Counted from the first letter of the stretch, positions 1 through 9,097 are shown. The stretch: 64,000 nucleotides of DNA from Kribbella steppae (GCF_004342025.1 NZ_SLWN01000011.1:1-64000); one strand, 5' to 3'. Program-made: numbers and translations. Notes: a model not told the origin generated them from the sequence alone.

Positions 1-150
1 TCCTTCGTCGCGAGCCACGCCGAACGTTCACAACAAACGCCCGGCGTCACTCACACCTGCCCAAACTCAACCTTGACTCGCGGCGCGAAAGCTAGACGGC
101 CGGGAACGCAGAAGACGGCGGAGGGCAACCGGGGCCGATCAGCAGCCAAG

Positions 151-195
151 GCTGGTACGACGTACGCCGGCTAAACGGGTATACGTCGTACCAGC
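151..195 (-). terminator. Hairpin downstream of the frameshifted small gene
   Basis: A perfect 14-bp inverted repeat: positions 151-164 pair with 182-195 around a 17-base loop. It begins 10 bases after the stop codon of the minus-strand reading frame ending at 205, where an intrinsic terminator would lie. There is no clear U-tract, as is common in high-GC actinobacteria. Its placement supports the idea that the small gene upstream was once expressed. Confidence 0.6.
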
Positions 196-204
196 ACAAA
201 GGGC

Positions 205-401
205 TCAGGTGGTGAAGGAGCCGGTGACGACGGCGTAGGACTCGACGCCGTCCTTCTGGGACCAGAGGCGGATGCGGACCAGGGTTCCGTCGGTGACGGC
301 GAAGTTGCAGAACGACCAGCCTTCCAAGCTGGGGCTCTCGTCGCACGCAGGACTGACCCCAGCGCGACCCCAACGACCAAACGCCGCGCGACGATGAGCA
401 C
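205..401 (-). pseudogene. Frameshifted gene for a small secreted protein
   Basis: A GTG at 401 with GGAGG about ten bases upstream opens a frame starting MLIVARRLVVGVALG, which looks like a short signal peptide. That frame then degrades. From about position 366 a different frame with very high third-position GC runs to a TGA at 205-207 and reads CDESPSLEGWSF, CNFAVTDGTLVRIRLW and ends VVTGSFTT. The two pieces are offset by a net frameshift between roughly 352 and 366. Joined, they would give an exported protein of about 65 residues with two cysteines in a mature part near 50 residues. I do not recognise the family. It is either a recent pseudogene or a sequencing indel. The hairpin just downstream favours a genuine gene. 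Confidence 0.5.
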
Positions 402-847
402 CTGGGCGACGACCTCCGGAGCGCGGACGAGCAGGTCGCGATCGAGTTGCCTGCCTCTACGGATCAGAAGGACACAACGGTCGCCATCTCCGCCGCGGAT
501 GTTGGGCGTACGGGACCTGCTCGCGTGGTGCGCGCGATCGCCGGATCTGCGCTACCTGACGTAGCGCTGGTGTCCGTTGTTATGGGCGCGTGGCGGCGGT
601 CCAGATCGCCGAATCGGTGGCGCCGCCCGGAGCGATACCGGACGGTGCGACTGCTGTCACGGGAGCGATGTAGCCGGCATTATCGACTGGCTAGTGCCCA
701 GTGGCTCGACCGACCAGCTACTGTCTCCACGATGGTGATCAGGCGAGCTGAAAGGGCTGGCGGGGTGCCGGCCGTCATTGCGTCGCGGCAAGATTGCGCC
801 ATGCTCGCCGGCGGACCCTTCCTCGGGTGCGCTGGTGGGCCATTGCC
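402..847. other. Gene-poor stretch without convincing coding signal
   Basis: About 450 bases between the frameshifted small gene and the APH-type kinase. One plus-strand frame is open from 447 to 851, but its residue mix is arginine-rich and unlike a folded protein, no family motif is visible, and it has no good ribosome-binding site. The stretch probably carries the kinase promoter. No repeat, RNA or operator can be named. Confidence 0.4.
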
Positions 848-1819
848 ATGACCGGAATCGAAGCTTCGACCTCTCCCCCTCCCTTGCCGGGCTGGTTCGG
901 ACCCAGAGCCAGCCCAGATGACCCGGCCGTCTCGGCCCTGATCGCCCGCGTCGCGCGAGGGGCCGGATGGGCAGACATCGGCGGTGGGTTCAACCTCAAC
1001 GTGCGGATAGACGCTGAGCCGCCGGTTGTCCTCCGGGTTCATAGGCCCTGGGTCCGCCGCGGCCGGGTAGCGGGACTGCGGCGCCTGCGGGAGCGGCTCC
1101 AGCGGACCCAAGTCCGCGTCGCTCGGCCGATTCGGATTCCCGGCTGCGACCTCCTGAGGGTCGCTGATCGTTGGGCTGAGATTGAGGAGTTCATCGATCA
1201 TGTCCAGCCACGGGCGGACGAGGACTCCTACGTCCGACTATTCGAGGAGCTCGGACGCCTTCACACTGCGCTCAAAGCAGTCTGGGAGCCCAGTCCGCCC
1301 GAACCCCTCGACGACCACAGAACCTTCGGCCAACTGCGTTACTCGGTCGGCTTCACACGCCGCAGGTTCGGACCCCGCAGCGAGCCGGTCGTGCATCGGA
1401 TGCGCCAACTGACCGGCGAGCTCTCCAAGCTCCGGAAGGAGGTCGAACTGCCATGCACTCCGATTCATGGGGACTACAAATTGGGCAACGCGGGAGAACT
1501 GTCAGACGGCTCATGGGCCACCTTCGACCTGGATTTTGCGAGGGTCAGGGAGCGGGTGTACGACATCGCGGCCAGCCTGCACCACGTCGCACAGGACGGC
1601 GAATTGCTGGAGCCGCGACGACTGCTCGCCGCCTACGAAGGCACCGCTCCGGAACCGCTGACTCGCGACGAGCACCGTTGGCTCCCCGGGGCTCTAGCCC
1701 TTATACCCTTGCACTGGGCTGCCACCGCAGGGCTCGTGGGCGACGGCATCCACGAGGCCGAGAGCGCCATGACCGCCGCCGAGGCCTGGTGGTCGCGCCG
1801 GGCTGAACTCTCGTCGTAG
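848..1819 (+). CDS. Aminoglycoside phosphotransferase-family kinase
   Basis: A 323-residue protein of the APH/choline-kinase fold. The Brenner-type catalytic loop IHGDYKLGNAG (near residue 208) contains the catalytic Asp and metal-binding Asn. TFDLDFARVRERVYDIA follows as the DFG-equivalent metal site and C-lobe helix. The N-lobe VLRVHRP segment probably carries the ATP-contacting basic residue. The frame is open 18 codons further upstream, but that extension is arginine-rich, so the ATG at 848 (MTGIEAST) is preferred. It stands alone on the plus strand between two gene-poor stretches. The substrate cannot be read from the sequence; such kinases phosphorylate aminoglycosides, macrolides, small alcohols or sugars. 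Family assignment is firm, resistance function is not claimed. Confidence 0.8.
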   Translation: MTGIEASTSPPPLPGWFGPRASPDDPAVSALIARVARGAGWADIGGGFNLNVRIDAEPPVVLRVHRPWVRRGRVAGLRRLRERLQRTQVRVARPIRIPGCDLLRVADRWAEIEEFIDHVQPRADEDSYVRLFEELGRLHTALKAVWEPSPPEPLDDHRTFGQLRYSVGFTRRRFGPRSEPVVHRMRQLTGELSKLRKEVELPCTPIHGDYKLGNAGELSDGSWATFDLDFARVRERVYDIAASLHHVAQDGELLEPRRLLAAYEGTAPEPLTRDEHRWLPGALALIPLHWAATAGLVGDGIHEAESAMTAAEAWWSRRAELSS

Positions 1820-2445
1820 TCCGGCGGCCGCGCTCGGGGACTGGAGTTCTCGGCCGAGCTCCGACTCCACTGAAGCGGCTGGCATGTCGCGCTAACCAAC
1901 CTCTGCGACGAAGCGTGGAGGAGCGTACCCTCGGGCGTGCCTTAGCCTCCCACCCCGGCCAGCAGCCGCATAAGTGCCGTTTCCGAGCGTTTCGGACCCG
2001 GGCTTGGACGGGCTCGAGACCCATCCGGTATCGCTCCGACCTGAAGTGCCCCGGAACGACGGCTCGGGTGCGGTCGTGCCGGACAGCGGCGTCGACAATG
2101 TTGCGACCAGGGGGTTGTAGCCGCGTAGCCACACGTTGTCGCGGCCGGCTCACCACGTTCGTCAAGGCCGTCCAGGCCTCGCGACCGAACCGTGCCAGAT
2201 CAACGCGCCAGATCCTCTTAATCAGCGGATCCTGCTAACGCGGTTGCTAACACGAGGTCTGGACAACCCTGGACGTCTACCGACGATCTGGGCTCGCGGC
2301 GCTCGGACTCCACGCGCGATCTGGACGACCATGGACGCGGCTGGCCGATCTTCAGCGGCCTACGGAACAGAAGACCAGGATCATCCGCTGTCCCTCGGTA
2401 TGAGGTTGGTGAGCGATCAAAACTGGGAGCGCTTCCAGCCCAGCG
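1820..2445. other. 626-base stretch with no supported gene
   Basis: Between the kinase and the convergent methyltransferase. Several frames are open for 80 to 150 codons, but none shows a recognisable motif, a sound start or consistent third-position GC. Base composition is slightly lower in GC than the neighbours, with short irregular repeats of GGACNACCNTGGAC around 2261-2336. It could be eroded coding sequence. I see no RNA gene or mobile element in it. Confidence 0.4.
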
Positions 2446-3516
2446 CTAGCGACGGGCTATGTAGTACGCGTTGAACGCGTCGGCCTCGACGTGAGCGACC
2501 TCGACCGAGGAGAAGCCGGCGTCGGCCAGCATCTGCCGGGCCTTCTGCTCGCCCCAGACCGTGCCGAGTCCGTCGCCGCCGAGGGACAGCGAGACCGTCA
2601 TGCAGTGCATGGTCGAGACGCCATACAGGAAGGTGGCGAACGGGTTGTCCAGGTTGTCCTCGAGGTTGCTCGACGCCTGGATGTCGACCATCAGGAAGAC
2701 GCCGCCGGGCCGCAAGGACGCCGCGATTCCGGCGAGCACCTGCGCCGGATGCGCCTGGTCGTGGATCGCGTCGAAGGCAGTCACGAAGTCGAAGCGAGAG
2801 TGCTCCCCCAACGAAGCGGCATCGCGTACGACGAACTCCGCGTTCGTCAATCCCAGCGCGGCGGCCTCGGCCTGACCGGCGGCGATGCCTTCGGCGGAGA
2901 AGTCGTAGCCGACGCATCGGCTGCGTGGGTAGGCGGCGGCGATCAGGTTGGTCGCGTGCCCGCTACCGCAGCCGACGTCGGCGACATCGATGCCATCCTC
3001 GAGCCGCGAAGGCAGCCCGGGCACGAGCGGAAGTACGGCGTCGATCAGTGCGGCATCGAAGACCGCGCCGCTGTCCTCGGCCATCAGGCGATGGAACTCG
3101 GTGTACTCCGAGTACGGAACGCCACCGCCCCGGCGGAAGCACTCAACCAGAGACGACTCGACACCGGCCAGCAGCGCGAGGAACTGGGTTGCTCCCGCGA
3201 GGTTGTCCGGTCCGGCAGCGCGGGTCAGGAACGCGGCGTGTTCGCGCGGCAACCAATACGTGCGGTCGCCAGCGTCGTACTCAACGACACGGGCGACGGT
3301 CATCGCGCCGAGCCACTCGCGCACGTACCGCTCCTGCAGGCCGGCGGCGCCGGCGATCTCGTGGCTGGTGGCCGGCGGCAGCTCCGCGAGCGTGTCGTAG
3401 AGGCCGACCTGGTGGCCGATGCTCATCAGCAACGCAAGGGTCCCGTGGTTGAGTACGTCGCCCATCTGTTGCCCGAAGGCCTCGATGCGATTGGTGTCCA
3501 GCAGTGTTTGGCTCAT
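2446..3516 (-). CDS. SAM-dependent methyltransferase with N-terminal winged helix
   Basis: 356 residues. Residues of about 20-100 resemble the winged-helix dimerisation domain found in Rv2258c-type and O-methyltransferase-like proteins (LALLMSIGHQVGLYDTLAEL, then AAGLQERYVREWLGAM). The class I methyltransferase core follows: motif I is VADVGCGSGHAT near residue 180, motif II is GYDFS, the post-II region is FDFVTAFDAIHDQAHP and motif III is LRPGGVFLMVDI. The SAM-binding glycines are intact. ATG 3516 has a strong AAGGAG five bases upstream. It is a single gene, followed by a LuxR regulator on the same strand. The substrate is unknown. The related M. tuberculosis protein Rv2258c is of unsettled function. 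Confidence 0.82.
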   Translation of the reverse strand: MSQTLLDTNRIEAFGQQMGDVLNHGTLALLMSIGHQVGLYDTLAELPPATSHEIAGAAGLQERYVREWLGAMTVARVVEYDAGDRTYWLPREHAAFLTRAAGPDNLAGATQFLALLAGVESSLVECFRRGGGVPYSEYTEFHRLMAEDSGAVFDAALIDAVLPLVPGLPSRLEDGIDVADVGCGSGHATNLIAAAYPRSRCVGYDFSAEGIAAGQAEAAALGLTNAEFVVRDAASLGEHSRFDFVTAFDAIHDQAHPAQVLAGIAASLRPGGVFLMVDIQASSNLEDNLDNPFATFLYGVSTMHCMTVSLSLGGDGLGTVWGEQKARQMLADAGFSSVEVAHVEADAFNAYYIARR

Positions 3517-3580
3517 GATGAGCTCCTTTCACCTTCGCAGCGTCGCACCGGGAGGGCGACCCGAGCATCGGTGAATTCGC

Positions 3581-5209
3581 CTATTCGTGCGCCCGGGTGA
3601 GGTAGGCGGCTGCCTCGGTGCGATTCCGTACGCCGAGCTTGGACAGGATGCTGGCCACGTGGTGCTCGACGGTACGGCGACTGATGTACAGCCGGGCCGC
3701 GATCTCCGGATTGGGCAGACCCTCGGCCAGTACGGCGAGGACGTCGAGTTCCCGCTTGGTCAGCAGCCCGAGCCCCCGTGGACCGAGACGAGCAGCAGTC
3801 GCTCCAGCGGCTCGAAGCCAGGCAGCAGCCGCGTCGGCATCAGCAGCCGCGCCCAGGTCCTCGAATACGGCGAGAGCGATCCGGGCCTCGGCAACGGCAG
3901 GAGCAGGATCGTAGGAGCACAGGGCGTGCGCGAGCAGCATCCGAGTACGCGCAACCTCGAGAGGCATCTCCAACAGGCCGAACCAGGTCTGCGCCGCCGT
4001 CAGCCGGGCCGCTGACTCACGAGACTTCCCCTGTGCCAGAAGGGCTCGTCCACAGAGACGGGCAGCGCGTGCTGCGATCAGCCCGCTGTCGGTCGTCGTA
4101 CAGAGGGCAGACAACCGCTCTGCCTCCGCGACCGCCCCGGCAACGTCACCGGTCGCCAGACAGGCGGCGCCAAGCACCTCACGCAGTCGGGCCTCCTCCA
4201 GAGGCGTCGTGTCGTCGAGCTGGCGTCGTACGAGCGAGACAGCCATCGCCACCTCCCCCGCAGCCAGGTTGGCAGCCGCCAGGACAGGCAGTACGACGGT
4301 GCGGTCCTCGAAACCGGTGAGAAGACGACGTGCCTCGCCCACTCGGCCCTGACCGAGTCGGAGGTCGGCAAGGAAGGCAGCCGCCTCCGCCTGAACCGCT
4401 GGCAACGCATCACGCGCCAACTCCGCTGCCGCGGTCAGCTCGAGCTCGGCTCGCGGCCAGTCACCAGTGGAGATCAGTACGGCGCCGTACGACGCACGGC
4501 ACGTCGCGTGGAGGTACGGGCTGCCGTAGCGCTCGATGAAGCCGTCGAGCGAGCGGGTCCACTGCACTACCCGCAGGAAGTCGGCACCACGCACACACGA
4601 ACGCATCAGCAGGCAGCTGGTTAAGACGACAGTGTCAGGCCGGGCGCCCTCACCACCGAGTGCACCGGCCAGAGCCTCGTCCAGCAAGGCAGTGCCCTCG
4701 ATGACCTGCCCCAGGTTGATAAGAGCCGAGCCCCACAAGCTGAGTGCGCACAGCTCGAGGTCCCGGTCCCCCACTTCGGCTGCAACGCCGTACGCCGCCT
4801 CGGACCAGGCAGCAGCGTCTGCCGCGTCGTCCGCGGTTCCAGCTCGGGCAAGCGAGGCCCACGCCGACACGACGGGGTCACCGACATCGGCAGCCACCCG
4901 GACTGCCCGGGAGGCCCACCCCTTTGCCGCAGCATGGTCGCCGAAGTTGGCGTCGTACAGCAGGCTGAGGCCGAGGGCCGTGAAGACGGCCTCAGCCGGG
5001 TCGGAGCGGCGGAACAACGGATAGGCACGCTCCCAGCACGAGAAGGCGGCCCGCGTGTCGCCGAGCCACCACTGCGCGTTGCCCAGCCCGGCGAGACCCG
5101 CGGCGGTGTCCTTCACACCGTCGGAGCCAAACGCAGCTCGCGCCGCCACCCAGTCCCCGTCGCCGAGCGCCTTCTCCCCGGCCGCAAGGAGACCGCCGAT
5201 CTCCTCCAC
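3581..5209 (-). CDS. LuxR-family regulator with TPR-like repeats
   Basis: 542 residues from a GTG at 5209 (reads VEEIGGLLAAGEKAL). The long N-terminal part is alanine- and leucine-rich helical repeats of TPR type (GNAQWWLGDTRAAFSCWERA is a typical unit). The C-terminus is a LuxR/GerE helix-turn-helix: LTKRELDVLAVLAEGLPNPE, then IAARLYISRRTVEHHVASIL. No receiver domain and no AAA ATPase P-loop are present, so it is not a standard LAL or two-component regulator. The frame stays open to 5293, but that extension would translate through a hairpin that serves as the nrdJ terminator, so the later start is preferred. Its targets are unknown; the TPR part probably binds a protein or small ligand. Confidence 0.8.
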   Translation of the reverse strand: MEEIGGLLAAGEKALGDGDWVAARAAFGSDGVKDTAAGLAGLGNAQWWLGDTRAAFSCWERAYPLFRRSDPAEAVFTALGLSLLYDANFGDHAAAKGWASRAVRVAADVGDPVVSAWASLARAGTADDAADAAAWSEAAYGVAAEVGDRDLELCALSLWGSALINLGQVIEGTALLDEALAGALGGEGARPDTVVLTSCLLMRSCVRGADFLRVVQWTRSLDGFIERYGSPYLHATCRASYGAVLISTGDWPRAELELTAAAELARDALPAVQAEAAAFLADLRLGQGRVGEARRLLTGFEDRTVVLPVLAAANLAAGEVAMAVSLVRRQLDDTTPLEEARLREVLGAACLATGDVAGAVAEAERLSALCTTTDSGLIAARAARLCGRALLAQGKSRESAARLTAAQTWFGLLEMPLEVARTRMLLAHALCSYDPAPAVAEARIALAVFEDLGAAADADAAAAWLRAAGATAARLGPRGLGLLTKRELDVLAVLAEGLPNPEIAARLYISRRTVEHHVASILSKLGVRNRTEAAAYLTRAHE

Positions 5210-5231
5210 CCCTCGACGGTAGACGCGCTGC

Positions 5232-5265
5232 GGCCCCCGGGGAAAGTGGGAAGTTCCCGGGGGCC
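5232..5265 (-). terminator. Probable nrdJ terminator
   Basis: A perfect 10-bp inverted repeat GGCCCCCGGG / CCCGGGGGCC (5232-5241 and 5256-5265) with a 14-base loop, about 60 bases past the nrdJ stop codon in the direction of nrdJ transcription. It separates nrdJ from the LuxR-type gene and argues against the longest possible start of that gene. Confidence 0.65.
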
Positions 5266-5323
5266 GTGGCGCTTTCAGTCTGGTCGGCCGCAACCCGATG
5301 TCGGCTGCGGCCGGTCAGCTAGG

Positions 5324-8215
5324 TCAGCTGCAGCCGGAGGTGCTGCCGCAGCCTTCGCAGACGTAGCAGGAGCCGCTGGGGCGCATCTTGGTGCCGCAGG
5401 TGAAGCACAGTGGTGCGTCGACCGAGGTGCCGGTGATGAGTTCGAACATCTCGGCGGTGGTGCGGACCTCGGAGGTGTCGATCGGCTTGGCAGCGGCCGC
5501 CTCGACGGGAGCCGACTTCTCCGGCGCCGGCTCGACGGACTTCAGCGACTCGGCCTCGGAGACCTCGACCGGGGCCGGCTCGTAGGAGCCGGTGTCGAGC
5601 TGCCGGGACCGCTCGTCCGCGGAGTAGATGCCCAGGGCGGCCCGCTCGTCGAAGGGCAGGTAGTCCAGGGCCAGCCGGCGGAAGATGTAGTCCATGATCG
5701 ACTGCGCCATCCGGACGTCCGGGTCGTCGGTCAGACCGGCCGGCTCGAACTTCAGGTTGGTGAACTTCTGGACGTAGGTCTCCAGCGGTACGCCGTGCTG
5801 CAGCGCGATCGAGATCGCGATCGAGAAGGCGTCCATCACCCCGGCCAGGGTCGAACCCTGCTTGCCCATCTTCAGGAAGACCTCGCCCAGACCGTCGTCC
5901 GGGTAGGAGCCGGCGGTCATGTAGCCCTCGGCCCCGCCGACGCTGAACGACGTGGTCCGCGACGGCCGCGACTTCGGCAGGCGCTTGCGGGTCGGCCGGT
6001 ACTCGATCACCTTCTCGACGATCTTCTCGGCGACCGCGGCCTCGGCCGCAACAGCCTCGGAGGCCTTCTTCGCCTTCGCGTCCGCCAGCGGCTGACCGAC
6101 CTTGCAGTTGTCGCGGTAGACGGCCAGTGCCTTCAGGCCGAGCTTCCAGCCCTGGAAGTAGACGTCGGCGATCTCCTCGACCGTCGCGGTCTCCGGCAGG
6201 TTCACCGTCTTCGAGATCGCGCCGGACAGGAACGGCTGCGCGGCCGCCATCATCCGCACGTGACCCATCGGCTTGATCGCCCGCTCGCCCATCGCGGTGT
6301 CGAAGATCTCGTAGTGCTCCGGCTTCAGGCCCGGTGCGTCGACCACGTGACCGTGCTCGGCGATGTACTCGACGATCGCCTCGATCGTCTCCTCGGTGTA
6401 GCTGTACTGCCGCAGCGCCCGCGGCACCGTCTGGTTGACGATCTGCATCGAGCCGCCGCCGACCAGCTTCTTGAACTTGACCAGCGAGAAGTCCGGCTCG
6501 ATCCCGGTGGTGTCGCAGTCCATCATGAAGCCGATGGTGCCGGTCGGTGCGAGCACCGAGGCCTGCGCGTTGCGCCAGCCGTTCTTCGCACCGACCTTCA
6601 GCACGCCCTCCCACGCCGCGGTGGCGTGCTTCTGGACGTCCTTGTCGATCTCGTGGATGGTCCGGATCGCGTCGTTGGCCGCGGCGTGCTTGCGCATCAC
6701 CCGGGTGTGCGCGTCCTTGTTCCGCTCGAAACCGTCGTACGGGCCGACGACGCCGGCCAGCTCGGCCGAGCGCTTGTACGACGTACCGGTCATCAGCGAG
6801 GTGATAGCGCCCGCCAGTGCGCGACCACCGTCGGAGTCGTACGCGTGGCCGGTCGCCATCAGCAGCGCACCGAGGTTCGCGTACCCGATGCCCAGCTGGC
6901 GGTAGGCGCGAGTGGTGTCGCCGATCGCCTCGGTCGGGAAGTCGGCGAAGCAGATCGAGATGTCCATCGCGGTGATGATCAGCTCGACGGCCTTGACGAA
7001 CTTCTCCGAGTCGAACAGGTCGTCGTCGCGGAGGAACTTCATCAGATTCAGCGACGCCAGGTTGCAGGACGAGTTGTCCAGGTGCATGTACTCCGAGCAC
7101 GGGTTGGACGCGGTGATCCGGCCCGTCTCCGGCGTGGTGTGCCAGTCGTTGATGGTGTCGTCGTACTGCAGGCCGGGGTCGGCGCAGGCCCACGCGGCCT
7201 GCGAGATCTTGTCGAACAGCTCACGCGCGTCGACGGTCTCGATCACCGAGTTGTCCAGCCGCGCCCGCAGCCCGAACTCGCCCTTCTCCTCGACCGAGCG
7301 CATGAACTCGTCGGTGACCCGGACCGAGTTGTTGGCGTTCTGGTACTGCACCGAGGTGATGTCGCGGCCGCCGAGGTCCATGTCGAACCCGGCGTCGCGG
7401 AGGACGCGGATCTTCTCCTCCTCGCGCATCTTGGTCTCGACGAACTCCTCGATGTCGGGGTGGTCGACGTCGAGCACGACCATCTTGGCCGCCCGCCGGG
7501 TGGCGCCGCCTGACTTGATCGTCCCGGCGCTCGCGTCCGCACCGCGCATGAACGAGACCGGACCGGACGCCGTACCGCCGGAGGACTGCAGCAGCTCCTT
7601 GGAGGAACGGATCCGGGACAGGTTCAGGCCGGCACCGGAGCCGCCCTTGAAGATGAGGCCCTCTTCCTTGTACCAGTTCAGGATCGAGTCCATCGAGTCG
7701 TCCACGGCGAGGATGAAGCAGGCCGACACCTGCTGCGGCGAGGACGTCCCGACGTTGAACCAGACCGGCGAGTTGAAGCTGAAGTACTGGTGCAGCAGCA
7801 TCCAGGTGAGCTCGTGCTCGAACACCTCGGCGTCGGCCGGACCGGCGAAGTAGCCGTAGTCCTCGCCCGCCTTGCGGTACGTCTTGACCACCCGGTCGAG
7901 CAGCTGCTTGAGGCTCCACTCGCGGTTGTCGTGCCCGACCGCGCCACGGAAGTACTTCGTGGTGACGATGGTGGACGCGTTCACGCTCCAGTAGTCGGGG
8001 AACTCGACCCCGCGCTGCTCGAAGACCGTCTCACCGGTCTTCCAGTTCTGCTGGACGACGTCGCGGCGCTCCCACGTCACCTCGTCGTACGGATGTACTC
8101 CCTCGGTCGTGAAGATGCGCTCGATGGTGAGTCCCGTGGGCGCGTTCTTCCGCCCGCGGAACCCGGCCGCCGACCTCTTGGTCGACCCCGAGTGGCCGGT
8201 CACCGTCTCTGTCAT
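5324..8215 (-). CDS. nrdJ: Vitamin B12-dependent (class II) ribonucleoside-diphosphate reductase
   Basis: 963 residues, the usual length for the actinobacterial class II enzyme. It reduces ribonucleotides to deoxyribonucleotides with adenosylcobalamin as radical source, independently of oxygen. Visible signatures are the substrate loop GGSGAGLNLSRIRSS, the catalytic NPCSE motif near residue 373, followed by DNSSCNLASLNLMKFL, and the phosphate-binding PTGTIGFMMDCDTTG. The C-terminus has a cysteine-rich tail (CFTCGTKM, then CYVCEGCG) for re-reduction by thioredoxin or zinc binding. ATG 8215 is preceded by GAGGAG. It lies 118 bases downstream of nrdR on the same strand, the standard nrdR-nrdJ operon, so it should be repressed by NrdR at the boxes upstream of nrdR. 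Confidence 0.97.
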   Translation of the reverse strand: MTETVTGHSGSTKRSAAGFRGRKNAPTGLTIERIFTTEGVHPYDEVTWERRDVVQQNWKTGETVFEQRGVEFPDYWSVNASTIVTTKYFRGAVGHDNREWSLKQLLDRVVKTYRKAGEDYGYFAGPADAEVFEHELTWMLLHQYFSFNSPVWFNVGTSSPQQVSACFILAVDDSMDSILNWYKEEGLIFKGGSGAGLNLSRIRSSKELLQSSGGTASGPVSFMRGADASAGTIKSGGATRRAAKMVVLDVDHPDIEEFVETKMREEEKIRVLRDAGFDMDLGGRDITSVQYQNANNSVRVTDEFMRSVEEKGEFGLRARLDNSVIETVDARELFDKISQAAWACADPGLQYDDTINDWHTTPETGRITASNPCSEYMHLDNSSCNLASLNLMKFLRDDDLFDSEKFVKAVELIITAMDISICFADFPTEAIGDTTRAYRQLGIGYANLGALLMATGHAYDSDGGRALAGAITSLMTGTSYKRSAELAGVVGPYDGFERNKDAHTRVMRKHAAANDAIRTIHEIDKDVQKHATAAWEGVLKVGAKNGWRNAQASVLAPTGTIGFMMDCDTTGIEPDFSLVKFKKLVGGGSMQIVNQTVPRALRQYSYTEETIEAIVEYIAEHGHVVDAPGLKPEHYEIFDTAMGERAIKPMGHVRMMAAAQPFLSGAISKTVNLPETATVEEIADVYFQGWKLGLKALAVYRDNCKVGQPLADAKAKKASEAVAAEAAVAEKIVEKVIEYRPTRKRLPKSRPSRTTSFSVGGAEGYMTAGSYPDDGLGEVFLKMGKQGSTLAGVMDAFSIAISIALQHGVPLETYVQKFTNLKFEPAGLTDDPDVRMAQSIMDYIFRRLALDYLPFDERAALGIYSADERSRQLDTGSYEPAPVEVSEAESLKSVEPAPEKSAPVEAAAAKPIDTSEVRTTAEMFELITGTSVDAPLCFTCGTKMRPSGSCYVCEGCGSTSGCS

Positions 8216-8333
8216 GGTTGCTCCTCGCCCTGTGTCTGCACTGCCGCGGTCTGTCGGGACCGCCCCGTTAGGTTCGTGCCGGTACTGCGTGACTGCTCAA
8301 CCGCCTGTCTTGCGTGTTACTGGGTTCCCCGAT

Positions 8334-8828
8334 TTATGTCTGCTGGGTCGGCTTCAGCGGGCGCGGCTCGGTGCCTTCCGGCTCCTTCTCCGCCCGCAGC
8401 AGCGCGATCTCCGTCTCGAAGTCGTCGGCGGACTCGAACTGCCGGTACACGCTCGCGAATCGCAGGTAGGCGACCTCGTCGAGCTCCCGCAGCGGCCCGA
8501 GGATCGCGAGTCCGACCTCGTGCGCGGGCACCTCCGGCGAGCCGCTCGCCTTGAGCGCGTCCTCGACCTGCTGGCCCAGCCGGGCCAGTGCGTCGACGTC
8601 CACCGGCCGGCCCTTGCAGGCCTTGCCGACCCCGTTGATGACCTTCTCCCGGCTGAACGGCTCGGTCGCGCCGGAGCGCTTCACGACCGTGAGCTGCATC
8701 TGCTCGACGGTGGTGAACCGCTTCTCGCACACCGGGCACTGCCGACGCCGGCGGATCGCTCCGCCGTCCTCGGCGACCCTGCTGTCGACCACACGGGAAT
8801 CGACGTGCCGACAATACGGACAGTGCAC
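8334..8828 (-). CDS. nrdR: Transcriptional repressor NrdR
   Basis: 164 residues from a GTG at 8828 with GGGAGGAG upstream. The N-terminal zinc ribbon has two cysteine pairs (HCPYC and CPVCEKRF), followed by an ATP-cone domain beginning VVKRSGATEPFSREKVINGV and ending near residue 140 with AYLRFASVYRQF. NrdR senses ATP/dATP and represses ribonucleotide reductase genes. It is first in the nrdR-nrdJ operon and is expected to be autoregulated through the tandem boxes at 8905-8951. The C-terminal 20 residues, charged and proline-rich, are outside the conserved core. Confidence 0.97.
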   Translation of the reverse strand: MHCPYCRHVDSRVVDSRVAEDGGAIRRRRQCPVCEKRFTTVEQMQLTVVKRSGATEPFSREKVINGVGKACKGRPVDVDALARLGQQVEDALKASGSPEVPAHEVGLAILGPLRELDEVAYLRFASVYRQFESADDFETEIALLRAEKEPEGTEPRPLKPTQQT

Positions 8829-8904
8829 GACGAATCACTCCTCCCGTGAGGTCGCCGCGAGGGCTTCCTGTGGACCAGCCTGGGGACAACTTGTGTGTAA
8901 CTGA

Positions 8905-8951
8905 CCACTACCTGTGGAAAATTACACCCGTGTAACCACTACATCTAGGGA
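8905..8951. promoter_or_regulatory. Tandem NrdR boxes
   Basis: Two 16-base sites, CCACTACCTGTGGAAA (8905-8920) and CCACTACATCTAGGGA (8936-8951), start exactly 31 bases apart, three helical turns, as is typical of NrdR box pairs. The second fits the published consensus ACACWATATATWGTGT well at the central CTA-AT-TAG positions; the first is weaker. A 6-bp inverted repeat TTACAC-CC-GTGTAA lies between them at 8922-8935. They lie 77 to 123 bases upstream of the nrdR start. Confidence 0.8.
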
Positions 8952-9097
8952 TCCTAGATCGCTGCTCCGACAGTTTGCAAGAACGTCCGGATCCCGCGCG
9001 CGTCTCTTTGTTCCAACACCCGCGCAGGCCGGTGTAGTCCCGCGTGGCGCCGCCGGAACGGACCCCGACGGGCGCAAACTATGGCCCGCCGAGGGGG

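Noticed and set aside
447..851. A 134-codon plus-strand open frame before the APH kinase
   Set aside because: No ribosome-binding site, arginine-rich low-quality composition, no recognisable domain; not strong enough to call a gene.
629..2037. A 14-bp inverted match GGAGCGATACCGGA at 629-642 and, inverted, 2024-2037, flanking the APH kinase
   Set aside because: Too short and not extended on either side; no transposase or target duplication, so not called a mobile element border.
1701..2165. A 154-codon minus-strand open frame after the APH kinase
   Set aside because: Overlaps the real kinase 3' end, arginine-rich, no motif; treated as shadow.
2491..3600. A 369-codon plus-strand open frame opposite the methyltransferase
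   Set aside because: Antisense shadow caused by high GC; no start signal or motif, and the minus-strand frame has complete methyltransferase motifs.
5210..5293. An in-frame upstream extension of the LuxR/TPR gene
   Set aside because: It would translate through the 5232-5265 hairpin that fits as the nrdJ terminator.
4934..7513. An 859-codon plus-strand open frame opposite nrdJ
   Set aside because: It is the antisense shadow of nrdJ; residue mix is arginine/valine/aspartate-rich without any family motif, and nrdJ is unambiguous.
8216..8333. A cobalamin riboswitch between nrdR and nrdJ
   Set aside because: The 118-base gap is too short and no B12-box-like motif is visible; control by NrdR boxes is sufficient.
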